From NCBI RefSeq assembly GCF_001636425.1, contig NZ_KV440953.1:1872847-1936846 (forward strand): a stretch of 64,000 nt of DNA, read 5' to 3'. This document shows positions 25,998-34,520 of this stretch, one piece after another. The notes beneath the pieces were generated by a model that ran no database searches, was not told the DNA's origin, and was given only the letters and a program-made list of their open reading frames with translations. The position numbers and the translations under genes are program-made. This DNA is from Heyndrickxia acidicola (GTDB taxonomy: Bacteria; Bacillota; Bacilli; Bacillales; Bacillaceae_C). How positions within the stretch are numbered: position 1 is the first letter of the stretch; each line of letters starts with the position of its first letter.

Positions 25998-26900
25998 CTA
26001 TAGAATATACTGATCTATCTTTTCTACTAGCTTTTCAATTTCCGGTTTACTTACCTGATCATCCGCCCCAACCATTACTCCCTTATGAAACAGGCTTTCA
26101 GTAATAAGAGAAGAAAATATGATGACAGGAATTTTTGATAACTGGTCATGTTCTTTAATCTTTTTGGTCAGATGATGACCATCCATTAATGGCATTTCAA
26201 TATCCGTTATAACAAGCTGAACCTCTTTTAAGATATCTGTTGTTTCAGAAAGCAATGTGTCAAGATAATTGTAAACGTCTTTCCCATTTTCAAAACATTG
26301 AACCTTTACATATCCTGCTTTTTCCAAAGTTTCGATTAACAGTTTTCTTAATAAAGAAGAATCTTCTGCAACGACAATTCTTTTGTCTGAACGTTCGCGT
26401 TCTCCCAGGTGTCGTAGCTTCTGAATATTAATTCCTGTTTCTGGATTAATATCTGTAATTATCTTTTCAAAGTCAAGCATTAAAATCATATCTTCTTCCC
26501 GCTTTACCACTCCAATGACTTGACTATCAGCAGCAGAATACATATCTGAAGGCTTCTCTATTTGTTCCCAGGAGATGCGGTGTATTTGTGTAACATTATG
26601 AACACGGAAACAAACTTTTTGCTGGTTGAATTCTGTGACAATAAATTTCTCAGTTGGACACTTTTCTTGGGGAAGATTCAACACTTTTTCCATATTTATA
26701 ACAGGCAAGACCTCTCCCCTGAGCTGAATAATTCCCTTAATGTACGGATGGGCATGAGGGATGGGCGTTACCGTCCCTGGCATGATAATTTCCTTAACCT
26801 TTATCACGTTAATTCCGTACTTATTTTTGCCCATTTCAAATTCAATCATTTCTAATTCATTAGTTCCGCTTTCAAGCAGAATTTTGTTTCTATCCGTCAT
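25998..26900 (-). CDS. cheV: Chemotaxis coupling protein CheV
   Basis: A 300-residue fusion of a CheW domain (about 15-150; FEMGKNKYGINVIKVKEII and IKGIIQLRGEVLPVINM) and a response-regulator receiver (about 170-300). The receiver has the phosphoacceptor in VITDIEMPLMDG and a Lys near the end (DDQVSKPE). CheV couples receptors to CheA and is phosphorylated during adaptation. The ATG at 26900 with GAAGGGTG upstream is preferred over an extended frame that would add about 14 unlikely residues. Monocistronic. Confidence 0.93.
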   Translation of the reverse strand: MTDRNKILLESGTNELEMIEFEMGKNKYGINVIKVKEIIMPGTVTPIPHAHPYIKGIIQLRGEVLPVINMEKVLNLPQEKCPTEKFIVTEFNQQKVCFRVHNVTQIHRISWEQIEKPSDMYSAADSQVIGVVKREEDMILMLDFEKIITDINPETGINIQKLRHLGERERSDKRIVVAEDSSLLRKLLIETLEKAGYVKVQCFENGKDVYNYLDTLLSETTDILKEVQLVITDIEMPLMDGHHLTKKIKEHDQLSKIPVIIFSSLITESLFHKGVMVGADDQVSKPEIEKLVEKIDQYIL

Positions 26901-27137
26901 GATAAGCACCCTTCCATGGTCGTTGTTCCTTTTATACGTCAAGGATTATATCGGTTTGTTCGGGTAAACTTTTTAGCTCCGGGTGTTATCATAACAGACA
27001 GTTTTTTCTTCTTATTAGATATCCAAGCATAAAGGATTCTCTATTAGAATTATATATTGATAAGTACTCTTTTTTCTGCTTATTTTCAGCTGAACTGAAT
27101 GGAGTAGAAAAACAGACGTTTTGCACGCACTTTAACT
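26901..27137. other. cheV upstream region
   Basis: Gene-free. Contains the cheV promoter region and left flank of an R4 element; no specific box recognised. Confidence 0.3.
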
Positions 27138-27303
27138 AAGGCTGTTTTCGCATAGATTGTTGCTTTACGTATAAAGGATTATTCCGTGTGTTGTCTGTCT
27201 TCGTGGCATCTTTTCGTATGATCTTCACAAGTTTTAATACGGAATATATATTTTAAATGATATTTCTGTGTCCCATCGCAACAAAGTTTACGAAAAGAGC
27301 CTT
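27138..27303. mobile_element. R4 element, intact 166 bp, target duplication aact
   Basis: Exactly 166 bp from AAGGCTGTTTTCGC to CGAAAAGAGCCTT, with imperfect inverted ends (AAGGCT / AGCCTT, then TTTTCG / CGAAAA, GTTGC / GCAAC). The flanks are aact on both sides (27134-27137 and 27304-27307). No reading frame inside. Confidence 0.85.
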
Positions 27304-27324
27304 AACTAATAACACCAATGTTCA

Positions 27325-27819
27325 TTAACAAGGTCTTTTTATTACATACGTTCTGGCAATAATATCATGAAATGCCTGCTTTCTTTTTGTAAATACAGCA
27401 ATAATATATCCAATATAAAGAATGGTCGACAGAATTGCGGCAAAGTAACGCCCTAAGGAGCGCCCTAAAGTGATGCGATTTCCCGATTCATCTACAACGA
27501 TCAATCCGAACGCCAGCTTACCAACTGTAGCTTGTAATTTAGATGCATGAAGTACAGTAAAATAAATAACGGAAATAACAAACCCGATTAATAACAAAAC
27601 ATATGAAGTGTTTGTGAGCATATTTACCTCTCCATTGGTAATAATGGCAAAAACAGATGACTCCTGAGGAGCGTTCTTTCTGCTATTTATAATTATCATT
27701 GAACAATATAATAAATAAATGATTCCCAAGGGAATAGATATTATAAACGTATCCAAAACATACGCAAGAAATCGTCTCCAAAATCCGCCGTACTTCCATT
27801 CTTCTTGCTGTAATTCCAT
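27325..27819 (-). CDS. RDD-family membrane protein
   Basis: A 164-residue protein with the RDD signature: Arg in GGFWRRFLAYVLDTFIISIPLG (first span with the Asp) and a second span near 80-100. A third lies near 125-150, after the RSLGRYFAAILS motif. Function of the family is unsettled; some members transport cations. I prefer the ATG at 27819, seven bases after GGAGG; a TTG six bases earlier is too close to the site. It stands alone between two R4 elements. Confidence 0.85.
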   Translation of the reverse strand: MELQQEEWKYGGFWRRFLAYVLDTFIISIPLGIIYLLYCSMIIINSRKNAPQESSVFAIITNGEVNMLTNTSYVLLLIGFVISVIYFTVLHASKLQATVGKLAFGLIVVDESGNRITLGRSLGRYFAAILSTILYIGYIIAVFTKRKQAFHDIIARTYVIKRPC

Positions 27820-27889
27820 TTTCAATCCTCCCTATACACTTTCCAGCCCTTTAATTTCAGGCTATGTGTACCTGCGGTCTTATTTATCA

Positions 27890-28055
27890 TTGGCTGTTTT
27901 CGCATAGTTTGTTGCTTTTCGCAAAAGTTTTAAATCCGTAATAAGTAAGGTATTGTGGCATCTTTTCGTCCTCAGTCATCTTGCCTTCAAGCCTGAACCC
28001 TGTGTATCCTTGATTCATTTATACAAATAGCAACAAAGTTTACGAAATGAGCCTT
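27890..28055. mobile_element. R4 element, intact 166 bp, target duplication atca
   Basis: 166 bp from TTGGCTGTTTTCGC to TTTACGAAATGAGCCTT, flanked by atca on both sides (27886-27889 and 28056-28059). The interior matches the copy at 31536 closely (GTGTATCCTTGATTCATT). Confidence 0.85.
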
Positions 28056-28204
28056 ATCATTTAAATGAGCAGACATGTAAAATCGTTCAGCTCTATAGAT
28101 TGTGATACTTTTTACAAAGATATTATTCATAGATAACATAATACTAATCTTTTATTAAAAAATCATGATAAAATACTAATAATAACAAAGGAAGGATGAA
28201 AGCT

Positions 28205-29365
28205 TTGGAACATTTAGTCAATCCAAGAGTAAAGAAAATAGAAATATCCGGCATACGTAAATTTTTTAATATGGTCAGCCATGTCGAGGACATGATCTCA
28301 TTTACCATTGGTCAGCCGGATTTTCCTACTCCAGAGCACGTCAAACGTGCAGGAATTAAAGCCATTGAAGAAGATTATACTATCTACACTCATAATGCCG
28401 GCATGCTCGAATTGAGAGAGGCAGCGGCGCAATTTATGAAAACAAAGTACGCTGTTGAATATGATCCATCTTCTGAGATTTTAATTACTACAGGTGCAAG
28501 TGAAGCAATTGATGTTTCTCTTCGTGCCATATTATCCGAAGACTTGGAAGTTCTTTTGCCAGGACCCGTTTACCCTGGTTACGAACCTATTATTCAATTA
28601 TGCGGAGCAAAGCCAGTTCATATTGATACCCGCGATTCAAATTTTAAATTAACTGCTGCAAAGCTTAAAAATTATGTGACTGAAAAAACTCGCTGTATAA
28701 TTCTTCCTTATCCTTCTAATCCTACCGGCGTCAGTCTGTCAGAGCAAGAATTGCGTGAAATTGCTGAACTTGTAAAAGGAAAAGACATTTTTATCATTGC
28801 AGATGAGATCTATAGTGAGCTTGTTTACAGCGGCAAGCATGTATCGATCGCTTCTATGCTGAAAGAACAAACTATTCTCATTAATGGCCTTTCAAAGTCT
28901 CATTCAATGACAGGCTGGAGAATCGGAATGCTTTTTGCTCCAGAAAACATCGCTAAGCATATCCTGAAGGTTCATCAATACAATGTATCCTGTGCATCCT
29001 CCATTTCTCAAAAAGCTGCACTGGAAGCCTTAACTGAGGGGATAAATGATGCGGATGGCATGCGGGAGGAATATACAAAACGAAGAGAATACGTTGCAAA
29101 GCGGCTAAAGGAAATGGATGTACAATTTGTGTATCCCGACGGGGCTTTTTACTTCTTCGTAAAGCTTCCTGAAAACGCGAATATGTCTTCCTTTGATTTT
29201 GCTCTGGAGCTAGCCCATAAAGCCAAAGTAGCTGTTATACCAGGAAGTGCATTTTCAGAATTCGGAGAAGGATATTTTCGTCTTTCATATGCCTGCTCTC
29301 AAGAAAAATTAGAAATCGGCCTGAACAGGATGGAAACATTTATAAAACAGTTAAAGACAGAATAA
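28205..29365 (+). CDS. patA: Class I aminotransferase PatA
   Basis: A 386-residue pyridoxal-phosphate aminotransferase. The PLP lysine is in INGLSKSHSMTGWRIG (near 233). The cofactor-binding NPTG is near 170 (YPSNPTGVSL), the Asp/Tyr pair is ADEIYSEL, and the C-terminal arginine is in FRLSYACS. PatA acts on N-acetyl-LL-diaminopimelate or related amino acids and may supply the transaminase between dapH and dapL here. I choose TTG 28205, eight bases after GGAAGG, giving MEHLVNPRVK as in the family; the ATG at 28196 touches the binding site. Confidence 0.88.
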   Translation: MEHLVNPRVKKIEISGIRKFFNMVSHVEDMISFTIGQPDFPTPEHVKRAGIKAIEEDYTIYTHNAGMLELREAAAQFMKTKYAVEYDPSSEILITTGASEAIDVSLRAILSEDLEVLLPGPVYPGYEPIIQLCGAKPVHIDTRDSNFKLTAAKLKNYVTEKTRCIILPYPSNPTGVSLSEQELREIAELVKGKDIFIIADEIYSELVYSGKHVSIASMLKEQTILINGLSKSHSMTGWRIGMLFAPENIAKHILKVHQYNVSCASSISQKAALEALTEGINDADGMREEYTKRREYVAKRLKEMDVQFVYPDGAFYFFVKLPENANMSSFDFALELAHKAKVAVIPGSAFSEFGEGYFRLSYACSQEKLEIGLNRMETFIKQLKTE

Positions 29366-29540
29366 GAGAAGCCTGTCGTTACAACTTCAATTTTTCTAAA
29401 GCTCCTTTTTTTCTGCTCGTTCGTTTGAAGCATCGTTTTACACAAATTAGTTAGTATACTACAGATTACATTAATAAAGTTGTTGCGAAAAAAATTCCAT
29501 TTGGACTATTGAACCCAAGATAAAAAAAGCCTTATTAAAA

Positions 29541-29579
29541 AGGGAAGCAGTAATCAATTATACCGCTTCCCTTTTTTTT
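29541..29579 (+). terminator. patA terminator
   Basis: AAGGGAAGC / GCTTCCCTT with a 16-base loop and TTTTTTTT. Upstream, 29366-29540 holds nothing recognised. Confidence 0.85.
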
Positions 29580-29675
29580 GGTTATGTTAAAGATTAATGT
29601 TGAATTAAAACCTATTTTGATTGGAGCGCAAATCAACAGGCAAGAATAACTGAGCCTTATTTTTTAATCATTCTC

Positions 29676-30548
29676 TCATAACCAATACTTAATTAGGGCT
29701 TGTGTTCCGTCATTTTCATTACCCTTTTCAGCAAGCTCATCATACAATTTTTTGGCAATGGACAACCCAGGAAGTTCAAGACCCATTTTTTCAGACTCAT
29801 TAAGAGCAATGCCCATATCTTTAATAAAGTGTTTAATAAAGAAACCCGGTGAATAATCCTCTATTAGCATTCTTGGCGCTAAATTCGTAAGTGACCAGCT
29901 TCCTGCAGCACCGGCACTAATCGATTTTAGCACCGTTTCCGGGTCAAGTCCTGCTTTTTTTGCATAGACAATCGCTTCTGTAACGCCCATCATATTGGAG
30001 GCAATGGCAATTTGGTTGGCCATTTTAGTATGCTGGCCAGAGCCGGCAGCTCCTTGGTAGACAATGTTTTGACCCATTACTGCAAAAAGAGGACGCACTT
30101 TATCAAATACCTCTTGATCTCCTCCTGCCATGATTGTAAGAGTACCTTTTTGAGCCCCAATGTCGCCCCCTGACACAGGTGCATCCAATGCATATATGTC
30201 GTGTTTTTTCGCTTCCTCATAAATTTTTTTCGCAAGCGTCGGAGTAGAAGTCGTCATATCTACCACGATCAAACCCGCTTTCGCATGCGGGATAATTCCT
30301 TTACTTCCTAAATACGTTTCTTCTACATCCTGAGGATAACCAACAATGGTGAAAATAATGTCAGCCCTGCTTGCAACTTCTGCAGGGGAAGAGCACCATT
30401 GAGCACCTTTATTAAGAAGCTCAGCTGCTTTTTCTTTCGTTCGATTATAAACAAAAAGCTCATTTCCAGCATCCATAAGGTGTCCTGCCATGCTTTTTCC
30501 CATTACTCCTGTTCCAATAAAGCCTACCTTAACACTTTTATTTTCCAT
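29676..30548 (-). CDS. ykwC: NAD-dependent beta-hydroxyacid dehydrogenase, YkwC-like
   Basis: A 290-residue 3-hydroxyisobutyrate dehydrogenase-family enzyme. The Rossmann motif is GFIGTGVMGKSMAGHLM (residues 9-25). The substrate loop is DAPVSGGDIGAQKGTLTIMAGG (near 120), and the catalytic lysine is in GSGQHTKMANQ (near 170). The true substrate of YkwC is not established; other 2-hydroxy- or beta-hydroxyacids such as tartronate semialdehyde are possible. It is transcribed in line with the SDR gene upstream, but a terminator separates them. AGGAGTGG precedes the ATG. Confidence 0.88.
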   Translation of the reverse strand: MENKSVKVGFIGTGVMGKSMAGHLMDAGNELFVYNRTKEKAAELLNKGAQWCSSPAEVASRADIIFTIVGYPQDVEETYLGSKGIIPHAKAGLIVVDMTTSTPTLAKKIYEEAKKHDIYALDAPVSGGDIGAQKGTLTIMAGGDQEVFDKVRPLFAVMGQNIVYQGAAGSGQHTKMANQIAIASNMMGVTEAIVYAKKAGLDPETVLKSISAGAAGSWSLTNLAPRMLIEDYSPGFFIKHFIKDMGIALNESEKMGLELPGLSIAKKLYDELAEKGNENDGTQALIKYWL

Positions 30549-30595
30549 GTAACACCACTCCTATGTAATTTTTAAAAAACTTATGTCATTTTCTC

Positions 30596-30625
30596 AAAAA
30601 AAGGGGAGCCTTTATAAAGGCTCCT
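30596..30625 (-). terminator. SDR gene terminator
   Basis: Stem GGAGCCTTT / AAAGGCTCC followed on the minus strand by CCTTTTTT. Confidence 0.85.
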
Positions 30626-30713
30626 CAAAAAAAATGGGGGTATGTGGGAAATTTAATGCTTTACATATTCATACCCTACCCGTCTTCACTATTTTTCAAA
30701 CCCTTTTTGTTTC

Positions 30714-31499
30714 TTATATGGATTTAATTTTTCCCCCATCCACTAGAAAGCTGCTCCCCGTCATATAAGAGTTAGCATCTGAGCAGAGAAAAACAATTAC
30801 ATTGGCGAACTCCTCAGGTGTACCATATCTTTTTAATGGAATACCTGCTTTTTCTTCCTTTTCAATATCCTCTATGGATTTTCCAGACTTATTCGCATTC
30901 ACCTGGTCTAAATGTTTAACACGGTCAGTAGCAATTCTGCCAGGCCCAACTGTATTCACTAAAATATTGTAGGGTGCAAACTCCTCAGCAAGAGTTTTGG
31001 AAAGGCCCACAATTCCTGTCCTAAAGGTATTTGAAAGAATCAAGCCTGGAATTGGTTCCTTAATAGAGGAAGAAGCAATATTAATAATTCGCCCTCCATT
31101 TACCTTCAACATAGGGAGAGATTCCCTAATAATACGAATGTATGAAAGTAAATTTAATTCAAAGGATTGCTGCCATTCCTTGTCACTTAGCTGCTCAAAG
31201 CTTCCAGCAGGGGGGCCGCCTGCATTATTAATCAGAATATCAAGCGATCCAAAGGTTTCATTTGTCTTTTCAACAAGAGAATGGATAGCACTTGGATCTG
31301 TAATATCACACGGGAAATATTCTACTTTCCCTTTCTCTAATGACAACAGCTCGTCTTTTACCAATTTCAGCTTGTCTTCATCGCGACTTGTAAGCATTAC
31401 GTTCGTTCCTTCTCTTACCAGCCCTTCTGCAATAGCTTTTCCCAACCCCTGGCTGGAGGCTATAACTAAAGCTGTTTTTCCGTTTAAATTAAGTTCCAA
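30714..31499 (-). CDS. Short-chain dehydrogenase/reductase
   Basis: A 261-residue SDR oxidoreductase. The cofactor glycine motif is altered: ASSQGLGKAIAEG (near 14) in place of TGxxxGxG. NNAGGPPAG is present near 90. The catalytic Ser is in NIASSSIKEP, but the expected YxxxK is replaced by SNTFRTGIVG, so the Tyr and Lys are missing. This pattern occurs in the divergent 'FabG-like' SDRs of Bacillus (YkvO/YvrD relatives), whose substrates are unknown. TTG start, with AAAGGAGTG nine bases upstream. Confidence 0.8.
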   Translation of the reverse strand: MELNLNGKTALVIASSQGLGKAIAEGLVREGTNVMLTSRDEDKLKLVKDELLSLEKGKVEYFPCDITDPSAIHSLVEKTNETFGSLDILINNAGGPPAGSFEQLSDKEWQQSFELNLLSYIRIIRESLPMLKVNGGRIINIASSSIKEPIPGLILSNTFRTGIVGLSKTLAEEFAPYNILVNTVGPGRIATDRVKHLDQVNANKSGKSIEDIEKEEKAGIPLKRYGTPEEFANVIVFLCSDANSYMTGSSFLVDGGKIKSI

Positions 31500-31535
31500 A
31501 GAGGCACACTCCTTTCAAAATAAAAGACTTTATTA

Positions 31536-31701
31536 AAGGCTGTTTTCGCATATTTTGTTGCTTTTCGTAAAAGTGTTAAATCCGTAATAAGTGAGGCGTC
31601 GTGGCATCTTTTCGTCTTCAGTCATTTTGTTTTCAATCCTGAATCCTGTGTATCCTTGATTCATTTATACTAACAGCAGCAAAGTTTACGAAAAGAACCT
31701 T
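31536..31701. mobile_element. R4 element, intact 166 bp, target duplication atta
   Basis: 166 bp from AAGGCTGTTTTCGC to TTTACGAAAAGAACCTT, flanked by atta on both sides (31532-31535 and 31702-31705). Its right end runs directly into an R3 copy. Confidence 0.85.
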
Positions 31702-31776
31702 ATTAAAGAACACTGTTGTTTTTCAGCTGAGCTGAAAAACGAGCAGTTATCAACAAAGAAATGTAACAAAGCCAAG
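31702..31776. repeat. R3 short copy fused to R4
   Basis: ATTAAAGAACACTGTTG, hairpin GTTTTTCAGCT / AGCTGAAAAAC with a single G between the arms, then GAGCAGTTATCAACA and GTAACAAAGCC. The arms carry a paired T-A to C-G change relative to other copies. Beyond it, 31777-31973 has no gene. Confidence 0.65.
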
Positions 31777-31973
31777 TTCAAAAACATTGAACTAACTAGT
31801 TATCGATTTTCTCATGCCCATATTAAGTATAATCAAAAAATCAAAATGAATAAAATATAAGCTCTTCTCAAGCCTTTAAAATTTTTGGCATAGTTAAAAA
31901 TCAATTAATCAATTGGCTTTAACCACATGTTGATTGGAACGCATTTGCTAGAACCCGCCCGCTTAGAAAAGAA

Positions 31974-32009
31974 CAAAAAAAGGCTGAATAATACTCGGTA
32001 TTATTCAGC
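31974..32009 (-). terminator. ptsHI terminator
   Basis: Perfect 12-bp stem GCTGAATAATAC / GTATTATTCAGC, loop of three bases, followed on the minus strand by CTTTTTTT. A second hairpin, CAAGGAAAG / CTTTCCTTG, lies between it and the ptsI stop. Confidence 0.88.
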
Positions 32010-32144
32010 AAAAATAGGGGGAAAAATGAGAAAGAAATGACTTGCCTCAAGTAAATCAACTAATCCAGCGCAAGGAAAGAACATTTCCTACGCTTTCCTT
32101 GAGATATATAACTTTACCACGAATTCCCCGAATATAAACTTTTT

Positions 32145-33860
32145 TTACAAAGTTTTTTTCTTAACAGCTTCAATTACTTCCTCTGTGGTCTGTAATTGAA
32201 GTACCTCTTTAGCCAGGATTTCCATTTCAGCTTTTGAAAGGGAAAGAATTTGAGTACGGGCTTTAAGGATGGATGATGCACTCATGGAAAACTCGTCTAA
32301 ACCTAAGCCAAGAAGAATCGGAATAGCCATTTCATCACCGGCCATTTCACCACACATGCCTGTCCACTTGCCTTCTTTATGAGAAGCGTCGATAACCATC
32401 TTAACCATTCTTAGGATAGCAGGGTTATATGGCTGATATAAGTAGGAGACGCGTTCATTCATACGGTCAGCTGCCATGGTGTACTGAATAAGATCATTTG
32501 TTCCAATACTAAAGAAGTCAACTTCTTTTGCAAACTGATCAGCCATCACTGCTGTAGATGGTATTTCCACCATAATACCAACTTCGATATTATCGGAAAC
32601 ATTCACACCTGCAGCTTTCAGCTTTTCTTTTTCATCAAGAAGAATTTCCTTAGCCTGACGAAATTCATTTATCGTTGAAATCATAGGGAACATAATCTTC
32701 AGATTGCCATACACGCTTGCACGCAATAGTGCTCGTAATTGTGTGCGGAACATGTCCTGTTCTTCGAGGCATAAGCGAATTGCACGAAATCCAAGAAAAG
32801 GATTCATTTCTTCAGGCAATTTAAGATAAGGAAGCTTTTTGTCTCCGCCAATATCAAGTGTACGTACAACGACAGACTTCCCTTTCATTCCCTCAAGGAC
32901 AGCCTTATAGGAATTAAACTGTTCTTCCTCTGTAGGAAGCTGGTCTCTGCCCATATAGAGGAACTCTGTACGGTATAGTCCAACAGCTTCTCCACCATTG
33001 TCAAGTACACCCTGTAAGTCATCTGGAGTACCAATATTAGCAGCCAGTTCTACATGATGTCCGTCTTTTGAAACCGTCTTTTCATTAAGAAGTTTCGCCC
33101 ATTCTGCCTTTTGCTTATCGAAATTGACTTGTTCTTGCTTATACTTTTCGACCACTTCTGGAGTAGGATTAATATGTACTTCTCCATTTACTCCATCAAC
33201 AATAACAAAATCTCCGTTTTGAATCTCTTCTGTTGCTGTTTTCGTTCCAACAACCGCAGGGATTTCAAGTGAACGGGCCATTATGGCTGAGTGGGAAGTA
33301 CGGCCTCCAATATTGGTCGTAAAGCCCTTAACAAAATCTCTGTTCAATTGGGCAGTATCAGATGGGGTTAAGTCTTCTCCAACCACAATCACTTCTTCGG
33401 CAATCATACTAGGATTAGGTATTTTCACGCCTAATAAATGTGATAATACACGCTTCGTTACATCGCGTATATCGGCAGCGCGTTCTCTCATATATTCATT
33501 ATCCATTTGTTCAAACATAGAAATAAACATATCAGCCGTTTCCTTAAGAGAACTTTCTGCGTTCACATTTTCGTTTTTAATTCTATCTTCAATTGGTGTT
33601 AACAGCTCTGGATCATTTAAAACAAGAAGATGCGCATCAAATATTGCAGCTTTATCCGCACCGAGCTCAGTATTGGCCTTTTCACGAATGTTTTCCAATT
33701 CAGCTCCAGCTGCAGACACAGCAGACTTGAATCGGTTTACCTCCTGTTCAGCATCCTCAACCTTCTTCTTTTCAAAAGAAAGATCTGGTTCAACCAGGCG
33801 GTATGCCTTTGCAATAGCAATGCCATTTGATGCAGCAATGCCTTTAAGGATAGTCGACAT
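32145..33860 (-). CDS. ptsI: PTS enzyme I
   Basis: The 571-residue general phosphotransferase that moves phosphate from PEP to HPr. The phosphorylated His is in [13 protein letters not shown] (near 190). The PEP-binding domain carries [13 protein letters not shown] (near 295), [11 protein letters not shown] (near 425), and the active-site Cys in [11 protein letters not shown] (near 500). It overlaps ptsH by one base (TAATG), so the two are translationally coupled. No sugar permease gene adjoins, unlike the ptsGHI operon of B. subtilis. Confidence 0.97.
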   Translation of the reverse strand: MSTILKGIAASNGIAIAKAYRLVEPDLSFEKKKVEDAEQEVNRFKSAVSAAGAELENIREKANTELGADKAAIFDAHLLVLNDPELLTPIEDRIKNENVNAESSLKETADMFISMFEQMDNEYMRERAADIRDVTKRVLSHLLGVKIPNPSMIAEEVIVVGEDLTPSDTAQLNRDFVKGFTTNIGGRTSHSAIMARSLEIPAVVGTKTATEEIQNGDFVIVDGVNGEVHINPTPEVVEKYKQEQVNFDKQKAEWAKLLNEKTVSKDGHHVELAANIGTPDDLQGVLDNGGEAVGLYRTEFLYMGRDQLPTEEEQFNSYKAVLEGMKGKSVVVRTLDIGGDKKLPYLKLPEEMNPFLGFRAIRLCLEEQDMFRTQLRALLRASVYGNLKIMFPMISTINEFRQAKEILLDEKEKLKAAGVNVSDNIEVGIMVEIPSTAVMADQFAKEVDFFSIGTNDLIQYTMAADRMNERVSYLYQPYNPAILRMVKMVIDASHKEGKWTGMCGEMAGDEMAIPILLGLGLDEFSMSASSILKARTQILSLSKAEMEILAKEVLQLQTTEEVIEAVKKKTL

Positions 33861-34126
33861 TATTCAGCTAAACCTTCTTTTGCAAGTAGTTCTTCAAGGC
33901 TGTTTAAAGCCTCTTGTGCATCATTGCCTTCAGCAATAATGGAAATTTGAGCATCTTTACCGATTCCTAGAGACATAACACCCATAATGGATTTAAGGTT
34001 AACTTTTTTATCTTTGTATTCCAATTGAATATCTGAATCAAATTTGCTAGCTGTTTGAACTAATAAAGTTGCTGGACGAGCATGAATCCCTGTTTCTGCA
34101 GTTACAGTAAATTGTTTTTGTGCCAT
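33860..34126 (-). CDS. ptsH: HPr phosphocarrier protein
   Basis: An 88-residue HPr. His15, which accepts phosphate from enzyme I, is in [11 protein letters not shown]. Ser46, the target of HPr kinase for CcpA-dependent catabolite repression, is in [11 protein letters not shown]. First gene of the ptsHI operon; GGAGTAAA precedes the ATG. Confidence 0.97.
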   Translation of the reverse strand: MAQKQFTVTAETGIHARPATLLVQTASKFDSDIQLEYKDKKVNLKSIMGVMSLGIGKDAQISIIAEGNDAQEALNSLEELLAKEGLAE

Positions 34127-34202
34127 TTTATTTACTCCTTTACCTTTATAAATTTAGAATTTCCCATATAATAAAATTTAACCACCAAGCTTCATATTTA
34201 TC

Positions 34203-34216
34203 TAAAAGCGTTTCCC
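34203..34216 (-). promoter_or_regulatory. cre-like site upstream of ptsH
   Basis: TAAAAGCGTTTCCC fits the CcpA consensus at 12 of 14 positions, about 80 bases upstream of ptsH. No RAT/GlcT antiterminator hairpin was recognised. Confidence 0.3.
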
Positions 34217-34359
34217 TTTATATACGAGTTGGTGTTTCCAAGGAAATAGCATACCACTCTTTATTATATAAAACAAATAAAGTGCTCACAATTATTATAA
34301 CTAAAAAAAAGTATTTTTTTCTTTATAAATTGAAATTAGTATTTTCTTATAAGTTGGCC

Positions 34360-34488
34360 ATTGATTTCCGCTGCAGTTACTCTCTTTCCGCGGGGCAGAG
34401 AAGGAGCCTCCTCGTTGCGTATTGCGCCTGTGGAGTATCCCTTTGCCTGCTTGTCCAGCTCGAGTCTCGTGCCTTTTAGCTCCAATAA
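34360..34488 (+). repeat. R2 dispersed repeat
   Basis: CATTGATTTCCGCTGCAG, CTCTTTCCGCGGGGCAG, GGAGCCTCCTCGTTGCG and GAGTCTCGTGCC, the R2 order. Confidence 0.65.
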
Positions 34489-34520
34489 TCAGAGTAAGAA
34501 CTTAAAGTCAACATATATAA

